A stretch of 39,802 bases of DNA from Draconibacterium orientale (GTDB lineage Bacteria > Bacteroidota > Bacteroidia > Bacteroidales > Prolixibacteraceae), in assembly GCA_020726265.1 (NCBI GenBank), contig DYSZ01000016.1, positions 1 to 39,802 of the forward strand, read 5' to 3'. The translations under genes were made by a program, and so were the position numbers. Below, in pieces: positions 16,857-26,114 of this stretch (positions are counted from its first letter, which is position 1; every line of letters starts with the position of its first letter). The notes under the pieces were generated by a model that saw only the letters and a program-made list of their open reading frames with translations, did not search any database and was not told the origin of the DNA.

Positions 16857-17819
16857 ATGAAACAGCAAAAAAAAATAACCATTCTTGGCATTCCAATTCC
16901 AGCCGGGCAGAAACGCACACTCAACCTCGATATTGCCCGGTTGCACACCCACACAAAAGTGGAGATTCCGGTTATTGTTGAACGCGCAAAGGAAGACGGC
17001 CCAGTATTGCTGCTCCTGGCCGGAATTCATGGAAACGAATTGAACGGCGTTGAAATTGTACGCGAACTGCTTGCCCGGAAATTCACAAAACCCACCCGGG
17101 GAATGGTCATCACCATTCCTGCCCTCAATGTTTTTGGGTTTCTCAACCAAACCCGCGAATTCCCCGATGGAAAAGATTTAAACCGGTCGTTTCCCGGCTC
17201 AAAAAAAGGATCGCTGGCTAGCATTTTTGCTTACCATATTATGAAAGAGATCATCCCGCACATCGATTATTGTATCGATTTTCATACAGGTGGCGCACAA
17301 CGGTTTAATTCGCCACAAATCCGTATTCCGGGAAAAGACAACGAGTTGATCGAACTGGCAAAGGTGTTTAACCCACGTTTTGTGGTTTTTGCCGGAGAAA
17401 GGGAGAAATCGTTCCGCCAGGCTACAACTGCATTGGGAAAAAAGGTGCTGCTTTTTGAGGGTGGCAAAACACTCGATTTTAAAGACCGTGTTACAAAGCG
17501 AGGTGTTCATGGCACGCTCCGGGTTATGCAGTACCTAGGTATGCGTGATTTTTCAGCGCAACTTGAAAATGATAAAAGCAACGGTGTGGTTGAAATTCAC
17601 AAATCAAAATGGATCAGGGCAAAATACGGTGGCTTGTTCAGGTTTTATGTAAAAGATGGAACAAAGGTCGAAAAAGGCGAAACCATTGGCGCCATTTCCG
17701 ACCCTTACGGAAAATTTGAATACCAAATCAAAATTCCCAAATCAGGTTATATTATTGGGTTAAACCATGCCCCGATTGTGTACAAAGGCGATGCAGTACT
17801 TCATCTCGGTTTTGAATAA
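16857..17819 (+). CDS. Succinylglutamate desuccinylase/aspartoacylase-family zinc hydrolase
   Basis: The 320-residue product is an M14-like zinc hydrolase: H58 and E61 in AGIHGNELNGVEIV and H143 in DFHTGG form the zinc site, and DLNRSFPG (108-115) is the substrate-carboxylate region. The C-terminal beta domain ends YIIGLNHAPIVYKGDAVLHL, as in AstE/AspA relatives. The family cleaves N-acyl amino acids or releases terminal residues. Next to a RimK ligase and a RimB-like peptidase, a role in removing or processing amino-acid tails is a fair inference, not a demonstrated one. No aspartate or arginine degradation genes are nearby. Confidence 0.87.
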   Translation: MKQQKKITILGIPIPAGQKRTLNLDIARLHTHTKVEIPVIVERAKEDGPVLLLLAGIHGNELNGVEIVRELLARKFTKPTRGMVITIPALNVFGFLNQTREFPDGKDLNRSFPGSKKGSLASIFAYHIMKEIIPHIDYCIDFHTGGAQRFNSPQIRIPGKDNELIELAKVFNPRFVVFAGEREKSFRQATTALGKKVLLFEGGKTLDFKDRVTKRGVHGTLRVMQYLGMRDFSAQLENDKSNGVVEIHKSKWIRAKYGGLFRFYVKDGTKVEKGETIGAISDPYGKFEYQIKIPKSGYIIGLNHAPIVYKGDAVLHLGFE

Positions 17820-17843
17820 ACCCTTTCAACAATCACGTTTCCG

Positions 17844-18419
17844 CTAATAATTTTTCTCCTGAATTTCGAAATAAGCTTGCGGATGCTGGCAGGCCGGGCA
17901 CATTTGCGGGGCCACGGTTCCTTCGTGAAGAAACCCGCAGTTGCGACATTTCCAAACCACTTTTTCTCCCCGTTTAAAAACTTTCCCCTCTTCGAGATTA
18001 TTGTACAGCGTACGGTAACGTTCTTCGTGTGCTTTCTCAACTTTTGCAATCAGCTTAAAAGCCATCGCCACATCTTTAAAACCTTCCTCTTCCGCAATCC
18101 GGGCAAACTCAGGGTACAGTGCTGTCCACTCTTCATTCTCGCCATCAGCCGAAGCTTTCAGGTTTTCCATCGTAATGCCTATTTTACCGGCCGGATAGGT
18201 AGCCGTAATTTCCACCATATTGCCTTCCAGAAATTTAAAAAAACGTTTGGCATGTTCCTTTTCGTTCAGCGAAGTTTCTGCAAAAATAGCGGCAATCTGT
18301 TCCAATCCTTCTTTTTTTGCCTGGCTGGCAAAATAGTCGTAACGCATGCGTGCCTGCGATTCGCCGGCAAATGCCTTTAATAAGTTTTGTTCGGTTCTTG
18401 AACCAGCTAATTGACTCAT
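17844..18419 (-). CDS. Rubrerythrin
   Basis: Rubrerythrin reduces hydrogen peroxide in anaerobes with a di-iron centre and a rubredoxin-like iron. In the 191-residue product the ferritin-like domain carries E20, ExxH (E53-H56), E97 region and a second ExxH (E128-H131). The C-terminal rubredoxin domain has C158xxC161 and C174xxC177. I place the start at ATG 18419 ([15 protein letters not shown]); the in-frame ATG at 18470 would add 17 residues unlike the family. It is convergent with the aspartoacylase-like gene and divergent from sufE. Placement between Fe-S assembly genes suits oxidative-stress protection. Confidence 0.94.
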   Translation of the reverse strand: MSQLAGSRTEQNLLKAFAGESQARMRYDYFASQAKKEGLEQIAAIFAETSLNEKEHAKRFFKFLEGNMVEITATYPAGKIGITMENLKASADGENEEWTALYPEFARIAEEEGFKDVAMAFKLIAKVEKAHEERYRTLYNNLEEGKVFKRGEKVVWKCRNCGFLHEGTVAPQMCPACQHPQAYFEIQEKNY

Positions 18420-18540
18420 ATTCTTTTGATTTTTTTTGATTTTTGCTTGTTTAAATTTACAAAAAAGCAAAACTGAAAATGCCGCAATTCTTAAGCAAAT
18501 CCTAATTTTTATTGTTTCTGAATAAGAGTTTTGAACTGCC

Positions 18541-18570
18541 TTGTCAGAAACTAAATTTTTTAGAACTTTG
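18541..18570 (+). promoter_or_regulatory. Putative promoter of sufE
   Basis: TTG at 18541-18543 and GAACTTTG at 18563-18570 are 19 bp apart, the right spacing. The second box keeps the TTTG half but not the leading TA. It lies 19 bp before the sufE ATG at 18590. Confidence 0.35.
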
Positions 18571-18589
18571 CAGCCTGAAAAAGAAAGTT

Positions 18590-19012
18590 ATGACCATTGA
18601 ACAGGTACAAAACGAGATTGTTGAAGAATTTTCGGTTTTCACCGACTGGATGGATAAATATGCCTATCTGATTGAGTTGGGAAATGAACTTCAAAATCTT
18701 GACCCGAAAGAAAAAACAGACCAGTTCCTGATAAAGGGATGTCAAAGCCGGGTTTGGCTGGTCGCTGAAAAGCAGGATGGCAAAATAATATTTCGCGGAG
18801 AAAGTGATGCCGTGATTGTAAAAGGGTTGGTGGCACTTCTTCTGCGCGTTGTTTCAGGCCGGACACCAAAAGAACTTTTGGAAAACGACTTGCATTTTAT
18901 TGATGATCTCGGTTTAAAACAACACCTTTCGCCCACACGCTCGAACGGATTGCTGGCAATGGTCAAACAAATAAGGCTGTACGCCGTTGCTTATAACAGA
19001 ATTGAAGGATAA
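18590..19012 (+). CDS. sufE: Sulfur acceptor protein SufE
   Basis: SufE takes the persulfide from SufS and delivers it to SufB. The 140-residue product has the acceptor cysteine C51 in LIKGCQSRVWL, the same position as in E. coli SufE, and the family C-terminal pattern (HFIDDLGLKQHLSPTRSNGL). I use ATG 18590 (MTIEQVQNEIVEEF); a longer open frame from 18512 adds non-family residues. It lies 12 bp before the SufT-like gene and apart from sufBCDS, separated by the rim cassette and rubrerythrin. Confidence 0.95.
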   Translation: MTIEQVQNEIVEEFSVFTDWMDKYAYLIELGNELQNLDPKEKTDQFLIKGCQSRVWLVAEKQDGKIIFRGESDAVIVKGLVALLLRVVSGRTPKELLENDLHFIDDLGLKQHLSPTRSNGLLAMVKQIRLYAVAYNRIEG

Positions 19013-19024
19013 GGAGAGAACGAA

Positions 19025-19327
19025 ATGGATGCACGAATAGATTTAATTATAAATAATCTGAAAGAGGTTTTTGACCCCGAAATACCAGTGAATATTTACG
19101 ACCTCGGTTTAATTTACAACGTAAATGTTGACGGTGGAAACGCCAATATCCTGATGACACTTACAGCACCGGGTTGCCCGGTAATCGACATATTAATCGA
19201 CGATGTTACCAACGCTGCCAAAGCAGTTGAAGGCATCGAAAATGTACACGTCGAACTCACTTTCGAACCGCCATGGGATAAATCAATGATGAGCGAGGAA
19301 GCCCGTTTGGAACTGGGATTCTTTTAA
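19025..19327 (+). CDS. SufT-like MIP18/DUF59 Fe-S assembly protein
   Basis: The 100-residue product is a single MIP18-family domain: VFDPEIPVNIYDLGLIY at the start, TLTAPGCPVIDIL with conserved C51, and LTFEPPWDKSMMSEEARLELG at the end. Proteins of this kind (SufT, and the domain in Mrp/CIA2) help mature Fe-S proteins, particularly under high demand. It follows sufE by 12 bp and is probably co-transcribed with it. The name sufT is often used for such genes, but by sequence alone I only claim the family. Confidence 0.9.
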   Translation: MDARIDLIINNLKEVFDPEIPVNIYDLGLIYNVNVDGGNANILMTLTAPGCPVIDILIDDVTNAAKAVEGIENVHVELTFEPPWDKSMMSEEARLELGFF

Positions 19328-19405
19328 AATTTCAGTTTCTCCCAAAACGTTTGCAATTCATTTTCTATCAAGCATCTAATGTAACTGTTTCTGGTGGAAA
19401 AGGGC

Positions 19406-19434
19406 AAAAAAAAAGGCAGCTTCTACAAGCTGCC
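19406..19434 (-). terminator. Rho-independent terminator of frr
   Basis: On the minus strand a hairpin of 8 bp (GGCAGCTT/AAGCTGCC, 19415-19434) with a 4-nt loop is followed by nine T (19406-19414). It lies 55 bp after the frr stop. On the plus strand there is no T tract, so it serves frr only. Confidence 0.88.
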
Positions 19435-19488
19435 TCAAAGCCATGAAAACAATTAAACAATGTTCAGAAAACAGAAAACTAGAAACAA

Positions 19489-20052
19489 TTATATCGTCAT
19501 AATATCTTTTTCTTTGGCTTTCACCAAGATATCTACTTTCACACTAAAATCATTTGTCATCTTTTGAACTTCTTCTTCCGCACTTTCAACAATGTCTTCA
19601 GCAACTCCGTCTTTTTGCAATTTTTTCAGACTTTCGTTTGCTTCTTTCCGAACCGTGCGAATACTCACTTTTGCAATTTCACCCTCATGTTGCGCCTGCT
19701 TTACCAACGATTTTCTCCTTTCTTCGGTCAGTACCGGAACATTAATCCGGATCAGTTCACCGTTATTGTCAGGATTGAATCCAAGATTAGCATTCAAAAT
19801 TGCTTTTTCAATCACAGGGATCATTTTCTTTTCCCAAGGCTGAATTGCCACTGTGCGCGCATCGGGTGTACTGATGTTTGCAACCTGAACGAGCGGAGTC
19901 ATTGTTCCGTAATAATCAACTTTCACCCCGTCTAGCATTGCTGGTGATGCCTTCCCTGCCCTGATATGAATTAATTCTTTCTCGAGATGCGAGATCGCCG
20001 CATTCATTTTTTCCCCTGTATGCTCTAAAACAAAATCAACTTCTTCCTGCAT
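19489..20052 (-). CDS. frr: Ribosome recycling factor
   Basis: RRF splits post-termination ribosomes together with EF-G. The 187-residue product has the family features: HIRAGKASPAMLDGVKVDYYG in the first helix and hinge, ISTPDARTVAIQPWEKKMI, LGFNPDNNGELIRINVPVLTEERRKSLVKQ, and the long C-terminal helix. Length is typical. It is downstream of pyrH but 102 bp away with its own -7 element, and is closed by the hairpin at 19406-19434. Confidence 0.97.
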   Translation of the reverse strand: MQEEVDFVLEHTGEKMNAAISHLEKELIHIRAGKASPAMLDGVKVDYYGTMTPLVQVANISTPDARTVAIQPWEKKMIPVIEKAILNANLGFNPDNNGELIRINVPVLTEERRKSLVKQAQHEGEIAKVSIRTVRKEANESLKKLQKDGVAEDIVESAEEEVQKMTNDFSVKVDILVKAKEKDIMTI

Positions 20053-20085
20053 TAGTAATAGCGTCTTTCAAATAACTAAGGTGAG

Positions 20086-20093
20086 CAAATATA
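20086..20093 (-). promoter_or_regulatory. -7 element upstream of frr
   Basis: TATATTTG on the minus strand fits TAnnTTTG exactly and lies 33 bp before the frr ATG, in a very AT-rich gap. It suggests frr can be transcribed apart from pyrH. Confidence 0.45.
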
Positions 20094-20154
20094 AAAAAAA
20101 ATTAAATATTTAAAATTTTCTTTAAAAAATATTCCCCATTCATTTGTTGAAAAA

Positions 20155-20868
20155 TCAGCGATGAACGTAAGTCCCAATGTTATCACCAGCCATAACTTTC
20201 AGTAAATTACCCTTTTGGTCCATATTAAAAACAAAAACAGGCAAATTATTTTCTTTGCACATTGTTGTGGCCGTCAAATCCATAATCCGCAGGTTGCGTT
20301 TATAAATTTCATCAAAACTGATTGTATCGAATTTAGTGGCAGTCGGGTCTTTTTCAGGATCGGCGGTGTAAATGCCGTCAACACGGGTTCCTTTCAGCAT
20401 CACATCTGCTTCTGTTTCAATTCCGCGCAGTGCACTTGCTGTGTCTGTGGTAAAATATGGGTTGCCGGTACCACCCGAAATAATCACTACTTCGCCTCTG
20501 TTCAAAGCTTCAACAGCCTTTTCCTTGCTGTAATATTCACCAATGGGTTCCATTCTGATGGAAGTCATGACCCGCGAAACAATACCATAATTTTTTAAGG
20601 CCGAATTCAGAGCTAAACTATTAATCACCGTGGCAAGCATTCCCATCTGGTCGCCTTTCACACGGTCGAATCCTTTTGCTGCTCCGCTTAACCCGCGAAA
20701 AATATTACCGCCGCCGATTACAATTCCAACTTGTACACCGGCATTGGCCAAAGCAGCAATTTCTTCTGCATAATCGTTCAGCCGCTCATGGTCGATGCCA
20801 TGTTGCTGAGTACCCATAAGCGATTCGCCACTCAGTTTTAAAAGTATCCGTTTATATTTTGTCATCAT
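20155..20868 (-). CDS. pyrH: UMP kinase PyrH
   Basis: PyrH phosphorylates UMP to UDP, a bacterial enzyme of the amino-acid-kinase fold. The 237-residue product shows KRILLKLSGESLMG at the start, GIVIGGGNIFRGL, DRVKGDQMGMLATVINSLAL and the ATP-site ISGGTGNPYFTTDTAS, ending in the usual VFNMDQKGNLLKVM region. Either of the two adjacent ATGs (20868 or 20865) could serve. The pyrH-frr order is common in bacteria. Confidence 0.97.
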   Translation of the reverse strand: MMTKYKRILLKLSGESLMGTQQHGIDHERLNDYAEEIAALANAGVQVGIVIGGGNIFRGLSGAAKGFDRVKGDQMGMLATVINSLALNSALKNYGIVSRVMTSIRMEPIGEYYSKEKAVEALNRGEVVIISGGTGNPYFTTDTASALRGIETEADVMLKGTRVDGIYTADPEKDPTATKFDTISFDEIYKRNLRIMDLTATTMCKENNLPVFVFNMDQKGNLLKVMAGDNIGTYVHR

Positions 20869-20887
20869 TTTGGTTTGTTTTGAGTTG

Positions 20888-20895
20888 CAAAGATA
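20888..20895 (-). promoter_or_regulatory. -7 element of pyrH
   Basis: TATCTTTG on the minus strand fits the consensus and lies 19 bp before the pyrH ATG at 20868. The upstream region is T-rich without a crisp -33 box. Confidence 0.5.
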
Positions 20896-20924
20896 TCACA
20901 GTTTTTTATTAAAAAATAAAAACC

Positions 20925-20954
20925 ATTCACCAGTTGACGAATGGCTTTTTAGAA
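20925..20954 (-). terminator. Probable terminator of the acyl-CoA synthetase gene
   Basis: CCATTC (about 20930-20935) and GAATGG form a 6-bp stem around a 9-10-nt loop, flanked by A and T runs, giving a T tract on the minus strand. It lies between the acyl-CoA synthetase stop at 21100 and the pyrH promoter. The remaining gap up to 21099 holds no open frame that I can support. Confidence 0.55.
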
Positions 20955-21099
20955 ATAAGTTGTATAAAACTGTACTCTACTAATAAATACAACAAAAAAA
21001 AAGATTTAACCATCGGCAAAAATGTTCTCTTTTCATTTTTAAAAGAATGATAAACATCAGTCGGCAAAACAAAATCAAATGAATTGCCCGCCAATTGTG

Positions 21100-22752
21100 T
21101 TATTCAACCACAATTCCACGCTCCCTGCAAAGCTTAGTCGCCTGTTGACTTAACTTGTATTTTTGAATTTTACCACTGGCTGTCATCGGAAATCCATCAA
21201 CAAAAAAGATGTATTTCGGGATTTTAAATCTTACTATTTTCCCCCTGCAAAAATCGAGGATTTCTTCCTCTGTCATGTTTTGTCCGGCTTTCAGTTTGAT
21301 AAAAGCGCCCACTTGTTCCCCGTATTTTTTACTGGGTACGCCTGCTACCTCTACCGTTTCAATTTGCGGCAACTGGTACAGATAATTTTCAATCTCGCGG
21401 GGGTAGATATTTTCACCACCCCTGATAATCATATCTTTAATACGCCCTGTAATTTTATAAAAACCATCCTCTGTTTTAATCGCCAGATCACCCGAATGTA
21501 GCCATCCATCTTTGTCGATAGCCTTTTGTGTTGCCTCTTCATTTTTATAATATCCTTTCATCACATTGTATCCTCGGCAACAGATTTCGCCCTGTTCGTT
21601 GGGTTCACATTCATTACCAGTTTCGGTATTCACAACTTTTACTTCCACATTTGGTAATTCAAAACCAACGGTTGTGGCTCGTACTTCAGGCGAATTGTGG
21701 GTTCGGGTTGCTGTCATTCCGGGCGAAGTTTCGGTAAGCCCGTAAACAATAATGATGTCTTTCATGTGCATCCGTGTCATCACCTGGTTCATGGGTTCGA
21801 TGGGGCAAATTGCTTCGGCCATAATTCCCGTACGCAACGACGACAGGTCGAACATGTTAAACATCGGGTGGTTCAGTTCGGCAATAAACATGGTGGGGAC
21901 ACCGTAAAGCGCTGTACATTTTTCTTTTTGAACTGATGCCATCACCATCAGCGGATCGAAATCTTCGGTGATAACCATTGTTGCGCCGTGGGTAACAATA
22001 GCGCACAGTGCCAGAACACAACCAAAGCAATGGAAGAGCGGCACACAAACTAGCAGTTTTTCATCGGAGGTGAATTTCATACATTCGCCGGCAGAGTACC
22101 CATTATTAAGAATATTGTGGTGCGAGAGCATCACCCCTTTCGGAAATCCGGTAGTTCCTGACGTGTATTGCATATTTACCACATCGTGACAACTAATATT
22201 TTCTTTCAGACTTTCAAGATCGATGGCGTCGATATGGTTACCAAGCAAAAGCAATTCGGCAGTATTGTACATACCGCGGTGTTTTTGCTGACCGATGTAA
22301 ACCACATTTTTTAATTCAGGAAAATCTTTTGCCCGGAGTGTTCCCCGCGGATGGTCCTTTAGCTCCGGAACCAATTCGAAAATCATATTGATGTAATCGC
22401 TGTCGCGATTGCTGTCAACAAGAAAAAGCGTGTGGATATCGGCATTTTTCAGCAAAAAACTGATTTCCGACAATTTATAACTTGTGTTGATAGTTACCAG
22501 AACAGCACCGATTTTTGCAGTGGCAAACATCACTGTAAGCCAGTCGGGCACATTTTTCGCCCAGATTCCAACTTTATCGTCGGGTTTTACGCCAATGTAA
22601 ATCAGGCCTTTGGCGAGTGCATCAACCCTGTCGTTAAATTCGGCATAGGTAAACCGGAGATCGCGATCGGCATAAATTATAAACTCTTTTTCGGGTGTTT
22701 TAAATGCCCATCTTTCGAGCATTTCGCCTAAAGTAGATTCGAGTAATTGCAT
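21100..22752 (-). CDS. AMP-binding acyl-CoA synthetase (fatty-acid CoA ligase type)
   Basis: The product (about 550 residues) activates a carboxylic acid as acyl-AMP and then acyl-CoA. It has the ANL motifs in order: [20 protein letters not shown] (P-loop), [46 protein letters not shown] spanning the hinge, and the C-terminal catalytic lysine in [11 protein letters not shown]. The start at ATG 22752 ([16 protein letters not shown]) is preferred; an upstream in-frame ATG at 22845 would run into the regulator gene. It follows the XRE-cupin gene by 37 bp, probably one operon. Medium- or long-chain fatty acid is the likely substrate. Confidence 0.9.
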   Translation of the reverse strand: MQLLESTLGEMLERWAFKTPEKEFIIYADRDLRFTYAEFNDRVDALAKGLIYIGVKPDDKVGIWAKNVPDWLTVMFATAKIGAVLVTINTSYKLSEISFLLKNADIHTLFLVDSNRDSDYINMIFELVPELKDHPRGTLRAKDFPELKNVVYIGQQKHRGMYNTAELLLLGNHIDAIDLESLKENISCHDVVNMQYTSGTTGFPKGVMLSHHNILNNGYSAGECMKFTSDEKLLVCVPLFHCFGCVLALCAIVTHGATMVITEDFDPLMVMASVQKEKCTALYGVPTMFIAELNHPMFNMFDLSSLRTGIMAEAICPIEPMNQVMTRMHMKDIIIVYGLTETSPGMTATRTHNSPEVRATTVGFELPNVEVKVVNTETGNECEPNEQGEICCRGYNVMKGYYKNEEATQKAIDKDGWLHSGDLAIKTEDGFYKITGRIKDMIIRGGENIYPREIENYLYQLPQIETVEVAGVPSKKYGEQVGAFIKLKAGQNMTEEEILDFCRGKIVRFKIPKYIFFVDGFPMTASGKIQKYKLSQQATKLCRERGIVVE

Positions 22753-22789
22753 TTTATTTCTTTCAAATCTGAAAATTAAACCAACAAAA

Positions 22790-23365
22790 TTAAAGCGGGT
22801 AATATACCACACCCAGCACCCGTGCTTTTTTGTGTCCGGTGGCATGCACGTTGTGCGCCACCACCGAGTCGAGATAAATACTATCGCCTACTTTTAGCTG
22901 ATAAAGTTCTTTGCCATAATTTATTTCAACTTCACCTTCAAGTACATAAATAAACTCCTCCCCTTCATGCGATGAAAGTTTATAATCGGAATGGTTTGAT
23001 GGTTCCATTTCAATCATAAATGGTTCCATGTGCCGACCAGTTTTATCCTGTGCCAGTGAGTAAAAACTGAGATGTTCGCGCGCAGAATCGTCTTTTGTTG
23101 AGAAACTGAGTGCAGCTTTTTCCTCTCCGGCTTTTACCACAACCGGGCCAATCTGCCCCTGGTCGTCGAGAAAAGTACCGATACGAACACCCAGCGCCCG
23201 GGTAATTTTTATTAAATGCCCCAACGAAGGGACTACACCTTTTCCTTCGATTCGCTCCAGTTGCTTTGTATCGAGATCGGCTTTAAACGCCAAATCTTCA
23301 AGCGAAATCATCCTGAATTCGCGGTAGGCTTTTATTTTTGCCCCCAAACTTTTTTTGTTCTTCAT
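22790..23365 (-). CDS. XRE-family regulator with C-terminal cupin sensor domain
   Basis: The 191-residue product has a helix-turn-helix of XRE type (about 7-62: [21 protein letters not shown], then [19 protein letters not shown]) and a cupin domain (about 120-191: [19 protein letters not shown], then [16 protein letters not shown]). Such regulators sense a small molecule with the cupin and usually control neighbouring genes. It is immediately upstream of an acyl-CoA synthetase, so it probably controls that gene in response to a fatty acid or acyl-CoA. That ligand is inference. Confidence 0.9.
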   Translation of the reverse strand: MKNKKSLGAKIKAYREFRMISLEDLAFKADLDTKQLERIEGKGVVPSLGHLIKITRALGVRIGTFLDDQGQIGPVVVKAGEEKAALSFSTKDDSAREHLSFYSLAQDKTGRHMEPFMIEMEPSNHSDYKLSSHEGEEFIYVLEGEVEINYGKELYQLKVGDSIYLDSVVAHNVHATGHKKARVLGVVYYPL

Positions 23366-23390
23366 TTCAGTTTTTATTTTGCAGCAAGTA

Positions 23391-23398
23391 CAAAATTA
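23391..23398 (-). promoter_or_regulatory. -7 element of the XRE-cupin/acyl-CoA synthetase pair
   Basis: TAATTTTG on the minus strand fits TAnnTTTG and lies 25 bp before the regulator ATG at 23365. The leader is short and any self-regulation would act here. Confidence 0.45.
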
Positions 23399-23431
23399 CA
23401 TTTTGAATGCTTAATTGCCGCCAATTGCAAC

Positions 23432-23459
23432 AAAAAAAAGGTGACTGAAATCAGCCACC
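23432..23459 (-). terminator. Terminator of the glucan phosphorylase gene
   Basis: On the minus strand GGTGGCTGA and TCAGTCACC form a 9-bp stem with one G-U pair and a 2-nt loop (23440-23459), followed by eight T (23432-23439). It lies 24 bp after the glgP stop and ends the glucan cluster. Confidence 0.85.
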
Positions 23460-23482
23460 TTTTCTCAATATTTCATTTTGGT

Positions 23483-26059
23483 TTAAATCCATTTCACATA
23501 CCTGAAATCCTGACGGTGTGCAAGATTTTCGTTTTTCGGGAATATTCTGAACCCATAGTTAAACGAACCCGGATGATTTGGGTAGAAATCGAGTTTATAG
23601 CAACAAATTGTACCCTCACAATTTTGTGCTGTAAGTTCAAGCGTTTCAACAATCCGAGAAGGTTGCTGATCTTCGTTTTCGGTAATTACCAGTTCAAGCC
23701 CGACTTCGCTGGACGAAAGACCTTTTAAATCGAGGTAAACTCTACAGGGATAAACCTGCCCGATTTTCATCTTATTGGTAATTCCATCGGCAATATCAAT
23801 TGATTTTACTTCGATTGAATCCCAGACTTTGCTGATTTTATATTTCCAGGCAGCCATTTCGCGTGCCTGTTTAAAGTTATCGGCCTTCATTTTTGAAGCC
23901 CTTGCAAACTGCGGATTGTAATACCTGTCCTGGTAGTCGCGAATCATTCGCGCAGTTGTAAAGTTGGGCGAAACCTGGGAAATGGTGTTTTTAATAAAGC
24001 TCACCCATTTTTCTGGGACACCATCGCCATTCGTGTTGTAAAATGCAGGAACAATTTCCTGTTCCAAAATACTGTAAATGGTTTGTGCATCGAGCTCATC
24101 CTGAAAATCCTGCACATCGAATGACCGTTCAGCGGGAAGTGCCCAGCCTGCATTTTCGCGGTAACCTTCAACCCACCAGCCATCGAGAACAGAAAAATGC
24201 AGTGTGCCGTTCATAACGCCCTTTTCCCCACTTGTACCCGATGCTTCCAATGGGCGGGTTGGCGTGTTCAGCCAAACATCGACACCCTGAAGCAGCATTT
24301 TGGCCAGGTTCATATCGTAATTCTGTACAAACAGAATTTTTCCCCTGAACTCGGGCCTTTTTGAAATTTCGACAATATTTTTTATGAGCTCCTGCCCGGC
24401 ATGGTCAGCGGGATGTGCTTTCCCTGCAAAAATAAACTGAACCGGGAAATTCGGGTTGTTTACAATCTTCGACAATCTTTCAAGGTTTCTGAAAAGCAGG
24501 TATCCACGTTTGTAGGTGGCAAAACGACGGGCAAAACCGATGGTCAGCGCTTTTGGATTGAGTGCGCCCAAAACCTCTGTAATCAGTTTCGGGTTTTCGT
24601 GCCGTTTAATCCAGTTATCGGCAAAACGGGCTTTTATATAAACGAAAAGTTTTTTTCTGAGGTCTTCGCGAATCGACCAGATTTCCTGATCGGGAACCTG
24701 GTAAATATTTTTCCAGGCGTTAAAATCGAGTTGGTTCACCGCAAAGTTTTCACCAAAATATTTTTTATGAATTTCCTTCCACTCGGGAGCTGTCCAGGTC
24801 GAATAATGAACTCCGTTGGTTACATACCCGATGGCAAGTTCTTCTTCCATATAACCCGGATAGAGGTTTTTAAGCACCACTTTACTCACATCGCCGTGCA
24901 ACATACTCACCCCGTTAATTCCCTGCGACAAATTGCAGGCAAGGTAACTCATATTGAAATGGTCTTCATTTTCGCGGGCTTTCCCCAGCATCATAAACTC
25001 GTCCCAGCTAAGACCAATTTTTGCAGGAAAACCACCCATATAATGTTGGAATATGTCGATATGAAAAGAATCATGACCTGCGGGGACCGGAGTATGTGTG
25101 GTGAAAACCGTTGAAGCGCGAACCACTTCCTTGGCTTCGGCATAAGTTAACCTGTTTTTTGTGGTTAAATCGGCAATACGTTCGAGCCCGATAAAAGCCG
25201 CATGACCTTCGTTACAGTGGTAAACATCTGAATTATAACCCATTTTATTAAGCACCCTGATACCTCCGATACCCAAAAGAATCTCCTGTTTCAAACGGTT
25301 TTCGTTATCGCCGCCATAAAGGTGATGTGTTACTGAACGGTCGCGCTCTTCATTGTCGGTGTGGTCGGTGTCGAGCAGGAAAAGGTCGATAATACCCACT
25401 TTCACTTTCCACACACGCGCCACCAAATTGCGGCCTGGATATTCAACGGTTACCGAAATCCAGTTTCCATCTTTATCGAGTGCCGGCTGAACCGGTATTT
25501 TTGAGAAATGCTGCGCCTCGTAATTGGCAATTTGCTCGCCCTGCAAACCCAGTGTTTGTTTAAAATAGCCATAACGGTAAAGCAAACCAATTGCAACGAG
25601 GTTAACTTTTGAATCACTGGCTTCTTTCAGATAGTCGCCGGCAAGAATTCCCAAACCACCCGAAAAAATTTTAAGGCTGTCGTGCAACCCGTATTCCATA
25701 CTGAAATACGCAATCTGCGGATCTTCCAGTTGTTTTCTTTCGGCAAGGTATTCATCAAGGAGGTATTTTGCACGAATCATTTTCGATACAAATTGTTCGT
25801 CTTTTTCAAGCTGAACAAAGCGTTTATAACTTACCTCCTGCAGTAAAACAATGGGATTGTGGTTACACTCTTCCCAAATCTCGCTATCAATATACTGAAA
25901 TACTTCCCTTGCTTCTGTGTTCCACACCCACCAAAGATTTCGCGATAAATCCTTCAGCGGATTCAGGCTTTCCGGCAGGTTCGATTCTACAATTATCTTT
26001 TTCCAAACCGGTTCCGAAATCCCCGATTTTTCAACAAATCTTACTCCTTCTGACTCCAT
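23483..26059 (-). CDS. glgP: Alpha-glucan phosphorylase (GT35)
   Basis: The enzyme releases glucose-1-phosphate from alpha-1,4-glucan with PLP. The 858-residue product belongs to the shorter bacterial alpha-glucan phosphorylase type: an N-terminal domain of unknown role (NPLKDLSRNLWWVWN), then YFSMEYGLHDSLKIFSGGLG, CNEGHAAF, TNGVHYSTW and, near the end, LEASGTSGEKGVMNGTL with the PLP lysine at K613. ARRFATYKR and FIFAGKAHP are present. A C-terminal domain follows the catalytic core. It is the last gene of the glucan cluster, 156 bp after the GH57 gene, with its own -7 box and a good terminator. Confidence 0.94.
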   Translation of the reverse strand: MESEGVRFVEKSGISEPVWKKIIVESNLPESLNPLKDLSRNLWWVWNTEAREVFQYIDSEIWEECNHNPIVLLQEVSYKRFVQLEKDEQFVSKMIRAKYLLDEYLAERKQLEDPQIAYFSMEYGLHDSLKIFSGGLGILAGDYLKEASDSKVNLVAIGLLYRYGYFKQTLGLQGEQIANYEAQHFSKIPVQPALDKDGNWISVTVEYPGRNLVARVWKVKVGIIDLFLLDTDHTDNEERDRSVTHHLYGGDNENRLKQEILLGIGGIRVLNKMGYNSDVYHCNEGHAAFIGLERIADLTTKNRLTYAEAKEVVRASTVFTTHTPVPAGHDSFHIDIFQHYMGGFPAKIGLSWDEFMMLGKARENEDHFNMSYLACNLSQGINGVSMLHGDVSKVVLKNLYPGYMEEELAIGYVTNGVHYSTWTAPEWKEIHKKYFGENFAVNQLDFNAWKNIYQVPDQEIWSIREDLRKKLFVYIKARFADNWIKRHENPKLITEVLGALNPKALTIGFARRFATYKRGYLLFRNLERLSKIVNNPNFPVQFIFAGKAHPADHAGQELIKNIVEISKRPEFRGKILFVQNYDMNLAKMLLQGVDVWLNTPTRPLEASGTSGEKGVMNGTLHFSVLDGWWVEGYRENAGWALPAERSFDVQDFQDELDAQTIYSILEQEIVPAFYNTNGDGVPEKWVSFIKNTISQVSPNFTTARMIRDYQDRYYNPQFARASKMKADNFKQAREMAAWKYKISKVWDSIEVKSIDIADGITNKMKIGQVYPCRVYLDLKGLSSSEVGLELVITENEDQQPSRIVETLELTAQNCEGTICCYKLDFYPNHPGSFNYGFRIFPKNENLAHRQDFRYVKWI

Positions 26060-26114
26060 TTATGTGTATTTAAATGATACTAAACCAATAAAAACCAAGC
26101 CCGGGAGTGAGCTG

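Noticed and set aside
19415-19434. Bidirectional terminator for the SufT-like gene and frr
   Set aside because: Only the minus strand has a T tract after the hairpin; the plus strand does not, so it was assigned to frr alone.
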